A stretch of DNA of 64,000 nucleotides, taken from Bacillota bacterium (GTDB lineage: Bacteria > Bacillota > Bacilli > Paenibacillales > NBRC-103111). The notes beneath the pieces were generated by a model. That model did no database searches, was not told the DNA's origin, and saw nothing but the letters and a program-made list of their open reading frames with translations. The DNA lies in the NCBI GenBank assembly GCA_023386955.1, contig JAEWIS010000018.1, positions 1 to 64,000 of the forward strand. Direction: 5' to 3'. This document shows, piece after piece, positions 28,782 through 37,800 of this stretch (position 1 is the stretch's first letter; every line of letters starts with the position of its first letter). Made by a program: the position numbers and the translations under genes.

Positions 28782-29345
28782 TTACCGTTTGAGCCACCGC
28801 CGGAAGGCCAACCAGGGACCTTTTACCCAACGCGGCAGCTTGGCATAAGGCTTGACTGCCCGTCCTACAAAACGGAGCAAAAGACGCAAAGGATAGAGCA
28901 ATTGTATCACAACTTTGTACAGGAACATAGCGACTGCAGTCACGATTCCCAGCAGGAAACGGACTACCCGGACAAGTAATCGGAATGGCCGGATAATAAG
29001 AATCTCTACACAGCGTATCACAAATTGAATCACGGCTTCAATTCCGCGGAGCACCATTTTGATCATTTTGACAGAAGAACGGCTTAATCCCAAGAAATAA
29101 ACGGTGTATCCGGCAGCCAGCCCGAGAAACACAAACACCCGGACTTGTCCGAAATTACCGATAAACAGCATACGGAACACAAAAATCGTGGCGATAACCC
29201 AATAGGCCAGGTCAAAAAGAGGGATCAGCCATCGGGGAATCCGGAGCTCATGCGCCAGAACCCGGTACAGGTCGAACAATAGACCAATCCCGATGCCGCT
29301 GGCCAGCATAAGCCCCATGGTGGCGAATTGTACAGATAGACTCAC
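28782..29345 (-). CDS. yabQ: spore cortex biosynthesis protein YabQ
   Basis: Integral membrane protein required for cortex formation in B. subtilis. About five hydrophobic segments: near 5-25, 38-62, 68-86, 110-132 and 140-160; the tail is basic. The conserved start SVQFATMGLMLASGIGIGLLFDLYRVL is present. The GTG start overlaps the yabP stop by 4 nt (GTGA). The pair yabP-yabQ is expected in the mother cell. Confidence 0.88.
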   Translation of the reverse strand: MSLSVQFATMGLMLASGIGIGLLFDLYRVLAHELRIPRWLIPLFDLAYWVIATIFVFRMLFIGNFGQVRVFVFLGLAAGYTVYFLGLSRSSVKMIKMVLRGIEAVIQFVIRCVEILIIRPFRLLVRVVRFLLGIVTAVAMFLYKVVIQLLYPLRLLLRFVGRAVKPYAKLPRWVKGPWLAFRRWLKR

Positions 29346-29626
29346 TTAAACAGTTTCCCCAAAAAGCCTTTGGATTTACCGCCGCTTCCCCCGTCCACAT
29401 AAGCCAGCTCGTTCACCAATCCCTCGATGGCGACCAGTCCCTGCTCCAGGTTCAGGTTCTTGATATGGAGATTGGAGCCTTTGATCATCAGGTACCCCAT
29501 CTCGGTCTCCAGCAGAAACTCCTCATTGTCAAAGCTCTCCACATTCATGACTCCGGACAGCTCCAAAAGCTTCCGGTTTAGCATCTTGACTTCCTGGCGC
29601 TTAATCTTGCCTGTTTCCACCATCAT
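29342..29626 (-). CDS. yabP: sporulation protein YabP
   Basis: A 94-residue spore-formation protein; yabP mutants are cortex-defective in B. subtilis. It shows the family core NRKLLELSGVMNVESFDNEEFLLET and GYLMIKGSNLHIKNLNLEQG. It begins ATG ATG with GGAGGGG about 7 nt upstream; either ATG could serve. Coupled to yabQ. I looked for the expected sigma-E promoter: CATACCCT at 29705-29712 (minus) resembles the -10, but no matching -35 was found. Confidence 0.9.
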   Translation of the reverse strand: MMVETGKIKRQEVKMLNRKLLELSGVMNVESFDNEEFLLETEMGYLMIKGSNLHIKNLNLEQGLVAIEGLVNELAYVDGGSGGKSKGFLGKLFK

Positions 29627-29787
29627 GGCATGTCCCCTCCCTCACGTTCACGCGGACGTAAAGCACTGCCGGCGGCTGTTCGCGTCCACGCCTGCTCTAC
29701 CATAAGGGTATGGGGGATTGTCCGGGTTTAGAACCGGTTTAGAAAGGGGAGCTGGGATTTTGTATTCCGACAAAAACTGCATTCCAT

Positions 29788-29822
29788 GAAAAAACCGGCC
29801 GGGGAGATTTCCCGGGCCGGTT
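29788..29822 (-). terminator. terminator of the HU-rqcP unit
   Basis: Minus strand: AACCGGCC / GGCCGGTT stem with an inner GGG/CCC, followed by TTTTC, 11 nt after the rqcP stop. It separates this unit from yabPQ. Confidence 0.9.
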
Positions 29823-29832
29823 GCATACCGTT

Positions 29833-30093
29833 CTATTCCTTATGGCTCTCCTCGCGGAGCACCGTGTACATACCGGCTGCTTCATCCTTGCGGGAGGTTT
29901 CGGCAATGCTTTCCACCCGTACGGTTACGCTTTTTTGGCCGAAGCGGATCGTCAGCTCGTCCCCAACCTTCACCTCGCTGCTTTTCTTCGCTTCACGGCC
30001 GTTCAAGTAAACCCGCCCCTGATCCGAAACCTCTTGGGCCACGGTACGTCTTTTGATCAGGCGGGAAACCTTCAAATATTTGTCCAGCCTCAT
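29833..30093 (-). CDS. rqcP: S4-domain RNA-binding protein RqcP (YabO)
   Basis: Small S4 protein that in B. subtilis works with RqcH in alanine tailing of stalled nascent chains on the 50S subunit. 86 residues: MRLDKYLKVSRLIKRRTVAQEVSDQGRV-type S4 fold, then VYLNGREAKKSSEVKVGDEL. Its ATG overlaps the HU stop by one base (TAATG). In E. coli the paralog is HslR. Same syntenic position as yabO. Confidence 0.92.
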   Translation of the reverse strand: MRLDKYLKVSRLIKRRTVAQEVSDQGRVYLNGREAKKSSEVKVGDELTIRFGQKSVTVRVESIAETSRKDEAAGMYTVLREESHKE

Positions 30094-30365
30094 TACTTAA
30101 CGGCGTCTCTCAGCTTATTGCCGGCCTTGAAGGCCGGAATAACGGATTCCGGGATGGCGATGGGATCGCCGTTTTGGGGATTGCGGCCGGTGCGGCCGGA
30201 GCGCTTGCGGGTTTCGAAGGTGCCGAAGCCAACCAGCTGAACCTTGTCGCCTGCGGAGAGTGCTTCCGTTACTTCACCGACGAAGCTGTTCAGAACGGTT
30301 TCCACGTCACGTTTGGTCAAGCCGCTTTTTTCGGAAATTTTGTTTACCAGGTCCATTTTATTCAT
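30093..30365 (-). CDS. hup: DNA-binding protein HU
   Basis: Nucleoid architectural protein. 90 residues with the full HU pattern: MNKMDLVNKISEKSGLT, dimer core, and the DNA-bending arm GFGTFETRKRSGRTGRNPQNGDPIAIPES ending in KAGNKLRDAVK. GGGAGG precedes the ATG. In B. subtilis the HU gene (hbs) is elsewhere; here it sits between mazG and rqcP and is translationally coupled to rqcP. Whether this is the main HU or a second copy cannot be told. Confidence 0.96.
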   Translation of the reverse strand: MNKMDLVNKISEKSGLTKRDVETVLNSFVGEVTEALSAGDKVQLVGFGTFETRKRSGRTGRNPQNGDPIAIPESVIPAFKAGNKLRDAVK

Positions 30366-30574
30366 GTTTGGATAATCCTCCCTAAATATGGTTTCAAGCT
30401 GCCGGCGAATCCGGCGTCTGAATCGTCAGGATAGGCCTTCTCTGCAGGCAAACGGCAGCAAAAAAGCCTGTTTCTCGTGTACATATTCTGGATGGCACCG
30501 GAAAATCCTTCTTTTTCTTGTGCCTTCCGGTAAAACTTTTTTCTGTAAAAAAGCGCCGGCCCGGTAGAGCAGCC
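30366..30574 (-). other. gap between mazG and the HU gene
   Basis: About 209 nt. A GC-rich segment (CCGGGCCGGCGC) followed by TTTTTT near 30550-30562 on the minus strand may end mazG transcripts, and ACCGGAA/TTCCGGT arms near 30500-30535 could pair. Neither forms a clean terminator, and no convincing HU promoter was found. Confidence 0.35.
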
Positions 30575-32059
30575 TTACGCATGGGGGAGTGTTTTGGCCT
30601 CCTGCCAATAATGCTCCATCTCCTCCAGGGTGGCATCCCCCGGCTCTTTCCCGGCCTCTCTCAGCTTCTTCTCCACATAGGAGAACCGCCGGACGAATTT
30701 CCGGTTGGTCCGGGCGAGAGCTTCCTCCGGATCGCAGGACAGGAACCGGGCCAAATTAACAATGGCAAACAGCAGGTCGCCCAGCTCGTCCTCCTGGCGG
30801 TCCTGGGATTCGCCCAACTCCGCCTTCAGCTCCGCCAGCTCCTCCTCCACCTTGGCCATTACATCCTCCATACGGTCCCAGTCAAAGCCCACCTTGGCCG
30901 CTTTTTTCTGGAGCTTGTAGGCCTTCATCAGGCCGGGCAGGTCACGGGGCACCCCGTGGAGTGCAGAGAGGGCTTCGGGCTGCAAGCCCTTTTGACGCTT
31001 CTCCTCCGCCTTCACCTCTTCCCAGCGGGCCAGCGCCTCCTCGGCATTATCCGCATCCCGGCTGCCGAACACATGGGGATGTCGCCGGAGCAGCTTCTCA
31101 TTCAGTCCGGCAATGACGTCATACGCGGTAAAGCTGCCTGTTTCCTCCTCCATCTGGGCGTGGAGCATAATCTGCAGGAGCAGATCCCCCATCTCCTCGC
31201 ACATGGCATCCGGGTCATCATCATCCAGTGTTTCCAAAACCTCGTAGGTTTCTTCAATCAGGTTTTTGCGGATGCTCTGATGGGTTTGCTCCCGGTCCCA
31301 CGGACAGCCCTCCGGGCTGCGGAGAATACGCACAATTTCGTGCAGCCGGGGAAAGGTTTTGTTGATGACGGCATCCGCCTGGGTAGGCGGCACATAGATC
31401 AAAGAGAGGTTGCCATAGCCCGTCTGCCGGTCCAGCTCATAGAGGGGCACCGCCGCCATGGATTCGCTGCCCGCCACACCCAGGGCATGGCCCACCCATA
31501 CCGTATGCTCGTCCGGATAAAGCTCCATCAGCGCCAGCTTGGCATCCGAGGCGGTGTACATATCGTACACCTGGCCGATGACCGTATGCAGCCGGGGATT
31601 CAGCACGGACATGGAGAGGCTTGTGGCATCCAGGAGCTGAAAACCCTCGATGGGATCAAATCCGAACCGGGCGAAGGCCTGGTCCAGGAAGCTCTCCCCG
31701 CCAACCGCCTCAAAAGGAATCTCCTCCGCCGCACACCGTTCCTTCAGCAGCATGGTGGTCCGTTCCGCCACAAAAGGGTGGCCCGGCACGGCATACACTA
31801 CCTGCCGGTCCTCTTCTGTAGCCAGCCGGAGCAGCTCGGCGGCAATGGTCTCATATACATCATTAAAGCTGGATTGAGCTTCATAGACCGAATCGAAGCT
31901 GGAGCAGGTGATCCCCTGCTCCTTCAGATACGGGACTATCGGATGGTCCTCCGTCCGCAAATAGACGGTTTTCGCTTCCGTGAGCCTGCGGAGCACCCCC
32001 AGGGTCAGCTGGTTCTCGTCCCCCGAGCCCAATCCCACGATTGTTATTGCCTTCGCCAT
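30575..32059 (-). CDS. mazG: nucleoside triphosphate pyrophosphohydrolase, tetrapyrrole-methylase/MazG fusion (YabN-like)
   Basis: The N-terminal half (about 1-215) is a tetrapyrrole-methylase-type fold (ITIVGLGSGDENQLTLG, YAVPGHPFVAERT) and the C-terminal half (about 240-490) is MazG. Metal-binding residues sit in NLIEETYEVLETLDDDD and CEEMGDLLLQIMLH, with a second block ELGDLLFAIVNLARFL. MazG hydrolyses NTPs, including damaged ones. The role of the methylase half is unclear. The 494-residue length matches YabN of B. subtilis, which has the same neighbours. The stop of the flippase gene lies 6 nt upstream. Confidence 0.92.
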   Translation of the reverse strand: MAKAITIVGLGSGDENQLTLGVLRRLTEAKTVYLRTEDHPIVPYLKEQGITCSSFDSVYEAQSSFNDVYETIAAELLRLATEEDRQVVYAVPGHPFVAERTTMLLKERCAAEEIPFEAVGGESFLDQAFARFGFDPIEGFQLLDATSLSMSVLNPRLHTVIGQVYDMYTASDAKLALMELYPDEHTVWVGHALGVAGSESMAAVPLYELDRQTGYGNLSLIYVPPTQADAVINKTFPRLHEIVRILRSPEGCPWDREQTHQSIRKNLIEETYEVLETLDDDDPDAMCEEMGDLLLQIMLHAQMEEETGSFTAYDVIAGLNEKLLRRHPHVFGSRDADNAEEALARWEEVKAEEKRQKGLQPEALSALHGVPRDLPGLMKAYKLQKKAAKVGFDWDRMEDVMAKVEEELAELKAELGESQDRQEDELGDLLFAIVNLARFLSCDPEEALARTNRKFVRRFSYVEKKLREAGKEPGDATLEEMEHYWQEAKTLPHA

Positions 32060-32065
32060 GCGCGA

Positions 32066-33805
32066 TCAGCCTTCTTTCGATATGGAGTGCGGCGTCTCCG
32101 GCAGGAGGCGCCAACGCCGCAGGAGCGGCTTCCACCGGCTGTGGAAGCCGGGCACCAGGGCCAGCTCGGCTTCGGTGAGCGCCCCGGTTTTGAGCAGCGC
32201 CGCCCCGTACACGGCGGCGCCGGCCGCTACTGCGGCCAGGGCTGCGACGGTATGCCGCAGCCGGAAGTGGCCCTGGCCCCAGGGCAGGTGGAGGATGCTC
32301 CACTCCACCGCCAGCACCGCCAGGGCCATGACGCACGCTGCGGCCACGGGCCGGCGCAGCGTGCCAAGCGGCGCCAGGGTCTCCGGCGCCGTGCTCTTGA
32401 GCGTCCGCAGATTCAGCGCGGACGCCAGGCCATAGGCGAGGACGGCGCTGGCCGCGGCGCCCCCGATGCCCCAGGCGGGCACCAGGAGCAGGTTGCCCGC
32501 TGTTTTGGCCGCTGCAGCCAGGAACAGGCTGCGGGCCGGAACCCGCACCGCGCCCAGGCCCTGCAGCACACAGCCGCTGACAATGTGCAGCGTGGCGAAC
32601 AGCGCGGTGAAGGACACCAGCGCCATGGCGGGCCAGCCCTCCGGCGACGTAAAGAACATCACGTTCACGGGCAGGGCCGTAGCCGCCAGACCGAAGGCGG
32701 CGGCCAGCCCGGCCAGCCAGGTGAACCGTAGCACCGGCCTGACCCGGGCGGCCAACAGCCGGGGGTCCCGGGCGGCCTTGGCCTGGGCCACTGCCGGCAC
32801 CAGGGCGGCTGCCATGGAGGTGGCCACCATCGTCACCAGCTGCACCAGCGGCAGCCCGTGATTGTACACGCCGAACAGGCGGCTGGCCTCGGATGCGCCC
32901 TCCCCTGCTGCCATCAGCTGCCGGGGGATGGTGAAGGTATCCACCAGCGTCAGCACCGGCATCGCCAGGGAACCCAAACATACCGGCACTGCATAAGCAG
33001 CAAACCGCCGCAGGAAAACCCCTGCGGGTTCCTGCTTCCCCGGGAAGGCCCCAGGCTCCACCTGCCCGGTTCCGCTCTCCCCAGCATTCCCGCCTACTCC
33101 GCCGGTGCTTGTCCTTCCCCGTTTGATCCAAAACCACCAGGCCGCCAACAGCCCCGCTGCCGCTCCGGCGGCAGAGCCGAATACTGCACCGGCGGCAATC
33201 CGGTCCGCTGCTTCCTGGCGTCCCGTCAGCCAGAACAATAACAGCAGCATAACGGCTACCCGCATTACCTGCTCGATCACCTGCGTCACCGCTGTAGGCA
33301 CCATGTCCTGCAGCCCCTGGAAATATCCCCGTACCGCAGCCATAAGCGGCGCCGCCAGCAAGGCAAAGGATACGCTCCTGATGCCCGTTGCTGCAGCTTC
33401 GACGCCCATCAGCACGGCAATCCCGTCAGCCGCCGTATACAGCACAGCAAACCCCGCCGTACCGGTCAGCACCAGAATCCAGGCCGCCCGACGGAAGATT
33501 AACCGGGCTTCGGCCATATTCCCCTGCCCGGCCGCCTCCGCTACAAAACGGGAGACAGCGATGGGGAACCCCGCCGAGGCCAGCGTCAGAATAAACAAAT
33601 ACAACGGATAAACAGCGTTATAAATGCCAAAAACTTCATCGCCTGCGATATTTTGCAGCGGAATTTTCTGAAGCGTCCCCAGAAGCTTGGAGATCACCGT
33701 GGCCATCCCCAGAATGGCCGCCCCTTTCAGAAGAGTGCTGCCCGTACCCGCACCGGGCTTGGGCTTTCCCTTCCGTCCGTCCTTCCGCTTTCCTGTGTTG
33801 TCCAT
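32066..33805 (-). CDS. polysaccharide/lipid flippase of the SpoVB/MurJ (MOP) family, YabM-like
   Basis: 579 residues with about 14 hydrophobic helices. It starts with a basic tail and then LLKGAAILGMATVISKLLGTLQKIPLQNIAGDEVFGIYNAVYPLYLFILTLASAGFPIAVSRFVAE, typical of the SpoVB subgroup. It may flip a lipid-linked precursor for cortex or envelope. B. subtilis has yabM between spoVT and yabN, so synteny supports this. The gene, particularly 32100-33100, is strikingly GC-rich compared with its neighbours, which also produces long false open frames on both strands. Exact substrate unknown. Confidence 0.87.
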   Translation of the reverse strand: MDNTGKRKDGRKGKPKPGAGTGSTLLKGAAILGMATVISKLLGTLQKIPLQNIAGDEVFGIYNAVYPLYLFILTLASAGFPIAVSRFVAEAAGQGNMAEARLIFRRAAWILVLTGTAGFAVLYTAADGIAVLMGVEAAATGIRSVSFALLAAPLMAAVRGYFQGLQDMVPTAVTQVIEQVMRVAVMLLLLFWLTGRQEAADRIAAGAVFGSAAGAAAGLLAAWWFWIKRGRTSTGGVGGNAGESGTGQVEPGAFPGKQEPAGVFLRRFAAYAVPVCLGSLAMPVLTLVDTFTIPRQLMAAGEGASEASRLFGVYNHGLPLVQLVTMVATSMAAALVPAVAQAKAARDPRLLAARVRPVLRFTWLAGLAAAFGLAATALPVNVMFFTSPEGWPAMALVSFTALFATLHIVSGCVLQGLGAVRVPARSLFLAAAAKTAGNLLLVPAWGIGGAAASAVLAYGLASALNLRTLKSTAPETLAPLGTLRRPVAAACVMALAVLAVEWSILHLPWGQGHFRLRHTVAALAAVAAGAAVYGAALLKTGALTEAELALVPGFHSRWKPLLRRWRLLPETPHSISKEG

Positions 33806-33915
33806 GAATGAGCTGTCCTTTTCGCGGCGGCAAATTCTTCCTCTTCCCTCTCCGCCCCTTTAACTATACAGAATCCGGCGGTTCGACGCCAGCCCGTCCT
33901 GTCCGCACTCCACGA

Positions 33916-33955
33916 CAAAAAGCTTCCTCACAGGCCTGGGCCTGTAAAGGAAGCT
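33916..33955 (-). terminator. terminator of spoVT
   Basis: Minus strand: AGCTTCCTTTACAGGCC / GGCCTGTGAGGAAGCT long stem with a two-base centre, followed by TTTTTG, 23 nt after the spoVT stop. Confidence 0.92.
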
Positions 33956-33977
33956 GGACATGGTTCACCCATACCGA

Positions 33978-34520
33978 TTATTGCTCCATTTGTTTGGCCA
34001 GAAACCCTGCTGCGGTTTCGGCCATTTTCACTTCCATTTGGCCCATCTTAACGCCCTCTTCCTTGCTGAAGAGAATGACAGAGCCGATCGGATCCCCGCT
34101 GGCCACAATAGGAGCCATCGTTACAGAAGTATAGTTTTCCTGCACGTCCTTGCAGATTTCATAGGTGCCGGGATTGAGCTCTTGCACCGCTTTACGCTGC
34201 TCCATGCAGGTTTCCACCAACGAACCAATCTGCTTCTCCAGATAGTCTTTCTTGGAACCGCCGGAGATGGCGATAATGTTGTCCCGGTCGGAGATCATGG
34301 TGATGTGGCTGGTGCTTTCGTAGAGGGATTCGGCATATTCCTTGGCGAAGTCGCCAAGCTCGCCGATGGGCGAATACTTCTTTAGAATCACTTCTCCGTC
34401 GCGGTCCACGAATATCTCGAGGGGATCTCCCTCACGGATTCTTAAGGTTCTGCGGATTTCCTTCGGAATAACAACTCTTCCCAAATCATCAATGCGGCGT
34501 ACGATCCCAGTTGCTTTCAT
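33978..34520 (-). CDS. spoVT: stage V sporulation protein T (AbrB-like regulator)
   Basis: Transcription factor tuning late forespore genes. The N-terminal swapped-hairpin AbrB domain (about 1-50) is MKATGIVRRIDDLGRVVIPKEIRRTLRIREGDPLEIF; a GAF-like C-terminal domain follows (about 56-178; SGGSKKDYLEKQIG, GDPIGSVILFSKE). The 180-residue length is that of SpoVT. A candidate sigma-G promoter lies upstream, as known for B. subtilis. In B. subtilis it follows mfd directly; here about 15 kb of surface-protein genes separate them. Confidence 0.97.
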   Translation of the reverse strand: MKATGIVRRIDDLGRVVIPKEIRRTLRIREGDPLEIFVDRDGEVILKKYSPIGELGDFAKEYAESLYESTSHITMISDRDNIIAISGGSKKDYLEKQIGSLVETCMEQRKAVQELNPGTYEICKDVQENYTSVTMAPIVASGDPIGSVILFSKEEGVKMGQMEVKMAETAAGFLAKQMEQ

Positions 34521-34602
34521 GCTCTTGATGCCTCACTTTCCGCGAAAAGTAGTTGATCTCCTGATGCTTTATCACTGTGGATGGGAGCTCGAGGACTGTC
34601 CA

Positions 34603-34633
34603 TAGTATTCATCTGTTGCCAGTGTCTTATGCA
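34603..34633 (-). promoter_or_regulatory. candidate sigma-G promoter of spoVT
   Basis: Minus strand: -35 TGCATA (34628-34633), 18-nt spacer, -10 AATACTA (34603-34609), against consensus TGMATA and CATACTA (one mismatch). It lies about 85 nt before the ATG. The rest of the 34521-34866 gap holds the opposing SLH promoter. Confidence 0.6.
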
Positions 34634-34768
34634 AGTTCCTGTATTCTGCTTGCGGGAAGGCGTTGATGGGGCATTGGGTTCCTCTCCCGGTGCTTACATT
34701 ATGTCCTAAACTCTCCTTCGTCATCCGGTCCGGGTGATGTCTTGGTAAAGACTGCTTACTTTTTTATT

Positions 34769-34812
34769 TTCGACAAAAACCGTCATCCTTCTTTGTCCCC
34801 GAGGATTATAAT
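34769..34812 (+). promoter_or_regulatory. promoter of the SLH gene with a perfect Spo0A box
   Basis: Plus strand: -10 TATAAT (34807-34812) with no good -35. TTCGACAAA at 34769-34777 is an exact reverse match of the extended 0A box TTTGTCRAA, centred about 46 nt before the predicted start, where activators replace a -35. Regulation by Spo0A is inferred. Confidence 0.5.
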
Positions 34813-34866
34813 GTTCTCATAAGTTGGAATCAAAGTAAGCCCAATCCAAAACAGGAGGACAGTAGC

Positions 34867-37800
34867 ATGCAGCATCAAAACCCTACGCCCCCGCTTTCAT
34901 CCCTTAAACGCCTGACAGTCAAGGCTACGCTGGCAGCCGCCTTGCTGTCATCAGCCTTTACCGGCATTGCCGCTGCGGAGGACAACCCCATCCCCGCTCC
35001 CGCGGCCGGATCCACCGCCCCCTACTTTACCGACATCTCCGGCTCCTACGCTCAAAAGGAAATACTAGCGCTTGCCCAAGCAGGAATTCTCTCGGGATAT
35101 GAAGAGGGGCACTTTTCCCCGGAGCGGCCCATTACCCGTGCAGAGCTGGCCAAAGTTCTCGTGTTGGCAACCGGAAGATCGGAGAGCTCCTCTCCAACAG
35201 GCTTCGCAGACGTACCAGCCGACAGCTGGTATCGGAGATATGTAGCTGCATTGGTCGAAGCGGGCATTACGGAAGGGTCTTCCGCTTCGGGTTTTTCGCC
35301 GGACGCCTATGTGACCCGGGAAGAGCTGGTTGTGTTTTTTACCCGGGCGATGGGTCTGGATAGTCAGGCGGCAGTATTCCCGGCAGACGCCGGGTTTACC
35401 GACTTTCCGCAGGTGGCAGATTGGGCCAAACCCAGCGTTGCCCTGGCCTACAAAATCGGCTTCGTCAACGGCCTGGATAACGAAGGCGGCGCTCTGAAGT
35501 TTGCCCCCCGGGAGAAGGCAGAACGGCAGGCCCTGGCTTTATTGGCCTATTCCTGCTGGACCCGTCAGACGGAGTTTACCGCCAAGGCAGAGGATCTGCT
35601 GGGGCTTACCCCTGCACCTTCTTCCTTGCCCGCTCCGGCACCCACAGGGAAACCGCCTTCCCTCAGTTCCCCGGGACAGCTTTTCCGCGTAATCAAAGCG
35701 GCGGCATATGACCGGACCACTGTTTTGGTGACCTTGGACAAGGCCATTGAGAATGAAGCTGATGTCAGAGCGTTTTCCTTTCCCGGCGGGCTTGATGTGA
35801 AACGGACTGCCGTTAAAGCCGGCACCCCCACTGTTGTGCTAACAACCGGGCAGCAGACCCCCGGTGAGCACTATCGGCTTTATTACGATGAGGGCAATAC
35901 TTTCACCGATATTACGGGCTCTGCCGATTACCTGACCGGGATTGACGGAGATAGAACGGGGATATTCAAGCTCAGCCAAGCCGACGCGGTATACGGGCCT
36001 TTAGCCGGCACCGCTGTTATCCAGGGGGATTTGTACATAGATGCTCCCCGGGTGAAGCTTCGCAATGTGAAGGTTACCGGGAAGCTGGTTATTACAGAAC
36101 AAACGGGCAGCGAGCCGGTTTATCTGGAGAATGTGCAGGTAGAAGGGGAAACCCTGGTGCTGGGAAGCGGAAAAGGCGGTATTCATCTGACCGGAACCCT
36201 GCTGCATTCGCTAACCGTGAACAATCTCCGGGAGGTTACAGACATTGTCGCGGGTCAGGGCACACGGGTGCTGCAAACCACTCTGGCCTCCTCCGCAGTG
36301 GTGAACCAGCTCCGCACACGCGAGCCTGTCCCGGTGTTTGAGCAGGTGGTGATTCCCCCGGAGGCTCCTGCCCAAAGCTATGTCTCTCTGCAGGGCAGAT
36401 TCAACACGGTGGACGTCCATTCCCCTGTGTTTCTGCAAGCCCCGGAGGGAAGCATCGGGAAGCTGAACCTCCCTGCTTCCTCCAAACCCGTCGTCCAAAC
36501 CGATATGAACCTGCCCATTCTGGAAAAGGCCGTTATGTCCAACGGCAAAGTGGAGCTGCAGTTCTCCCGTAAACCGGGGACGTTATCCATTTCGGATTTT
36601 GACATAGAGGCAACTGTGGGAGAGAAGCCCGTCAGCCTCGACGGCTGGACCTATGAGGCTCAGTCTGGAACGCTTTTATTCCCTGCGCTGGCTGTTGATT
36701 CTACGGAGCTTCTGAAGGTTTCGATCCGAGCCAAAAACGGTGTCTTTGCCGGCCATCTCCATACGGTCTTATCCGGCATCTCCGGCCGTATTTCGAATAA
36801 AAGCGGATTACCCGTTGGGGGAATAAGGATTGTTTTCCGCCCAAAAACTGCAGATGCCAAATCCGGTGGACCTTCCTGGGAAACAGTTACGGACCAAAAT
36901 GGCCATTATTCCATCCGTTTAAGCCCTGACGCATATACCGGGGAGATTATCGGTGAAGGCTTCCTCCGGACTCAACTGGAGGGTGTTGCCGCTTCCGCCG
37001 CATGGACCCCGAATGTTGATGCATTAGCCATTGAAACCCTGAAGGACAATGAATTCCGGATGGTGCTATCCTGGGGACTCCAGCCGCGTGATCTGGATGC
37101 CCACCTTTTGGGACCGGACCGCACAGGCCGGGGGAATGACCTTCACTCATGGTACAAGGACGAGTTTAGGCGTAACGGCTCTCCCAGCAATGTAGAGCTT
37201 GACCGGGATGATCCGAATTCTCCGGGAATGGAGACCATTACCGTGCGGAAGCCGGCCAACGGGCATTATGTCTTTTATGCGCATCAATACTCCGGTGTCC
37301 CCCTCTCACCTGACGGCTCACTGGCTACGGTCAGGGTGTACCAGGGTTCGAATCCGGAGCCGCTACATACGTATTCCATGCCTTTGGCGCCTGGCGGCAA
37401 GGAATATTGGGTCGTATTCCAAATGACGGTCAAAAACGAGGATATTTCCTTCACGGCTAGGAATGAGTTTACCGATTCCGACCCGTGGAACAATGTGGGC
37501 AAGCTGGGCAATAACACCGAGATCCGCTCCCGCGTGTATCCCATTAACAATGGGATCCGGTGGATCGAGAAGATTCCCCAGGGTACCACTGTGGAAGCCT
37601 TCAAGCAAACCCTGTCTACAATAGATCCGGCAGCCCATCTTGAGGTATATGAACAAGACCGGACCACGGTCCGCACCGGCATTGTGCAAAAATTCGATAT
37701 TGTTGTCATCACCGGCGCCAACGGCTTGGCCCGGCGGGAGCTGGAGGTCCGCACAGAGGATACCCCTCCTGCAGCAGGCCCTGAAGTTACAATCGCTGCC

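Noticed and set aside
29700..29720. Sigma-E promoter for yabPQ
   Set aside because: The -10-like CATACCCT has no acceptable -35 at the right distance.
30518..32731. 737-codon plus-strand frame across mazG and the flippase gene
   Set aside because: Spans two real genes antisense; low-complexity His/Gln/Arg-rich translation typical of shadow frames.
31881..33137. 418-codon alternative minus-strand frame inside the flippase gene
   Set aside because: Gly/Ala/Arg-rich translation without membrane or domain pattern; a GC artefact.
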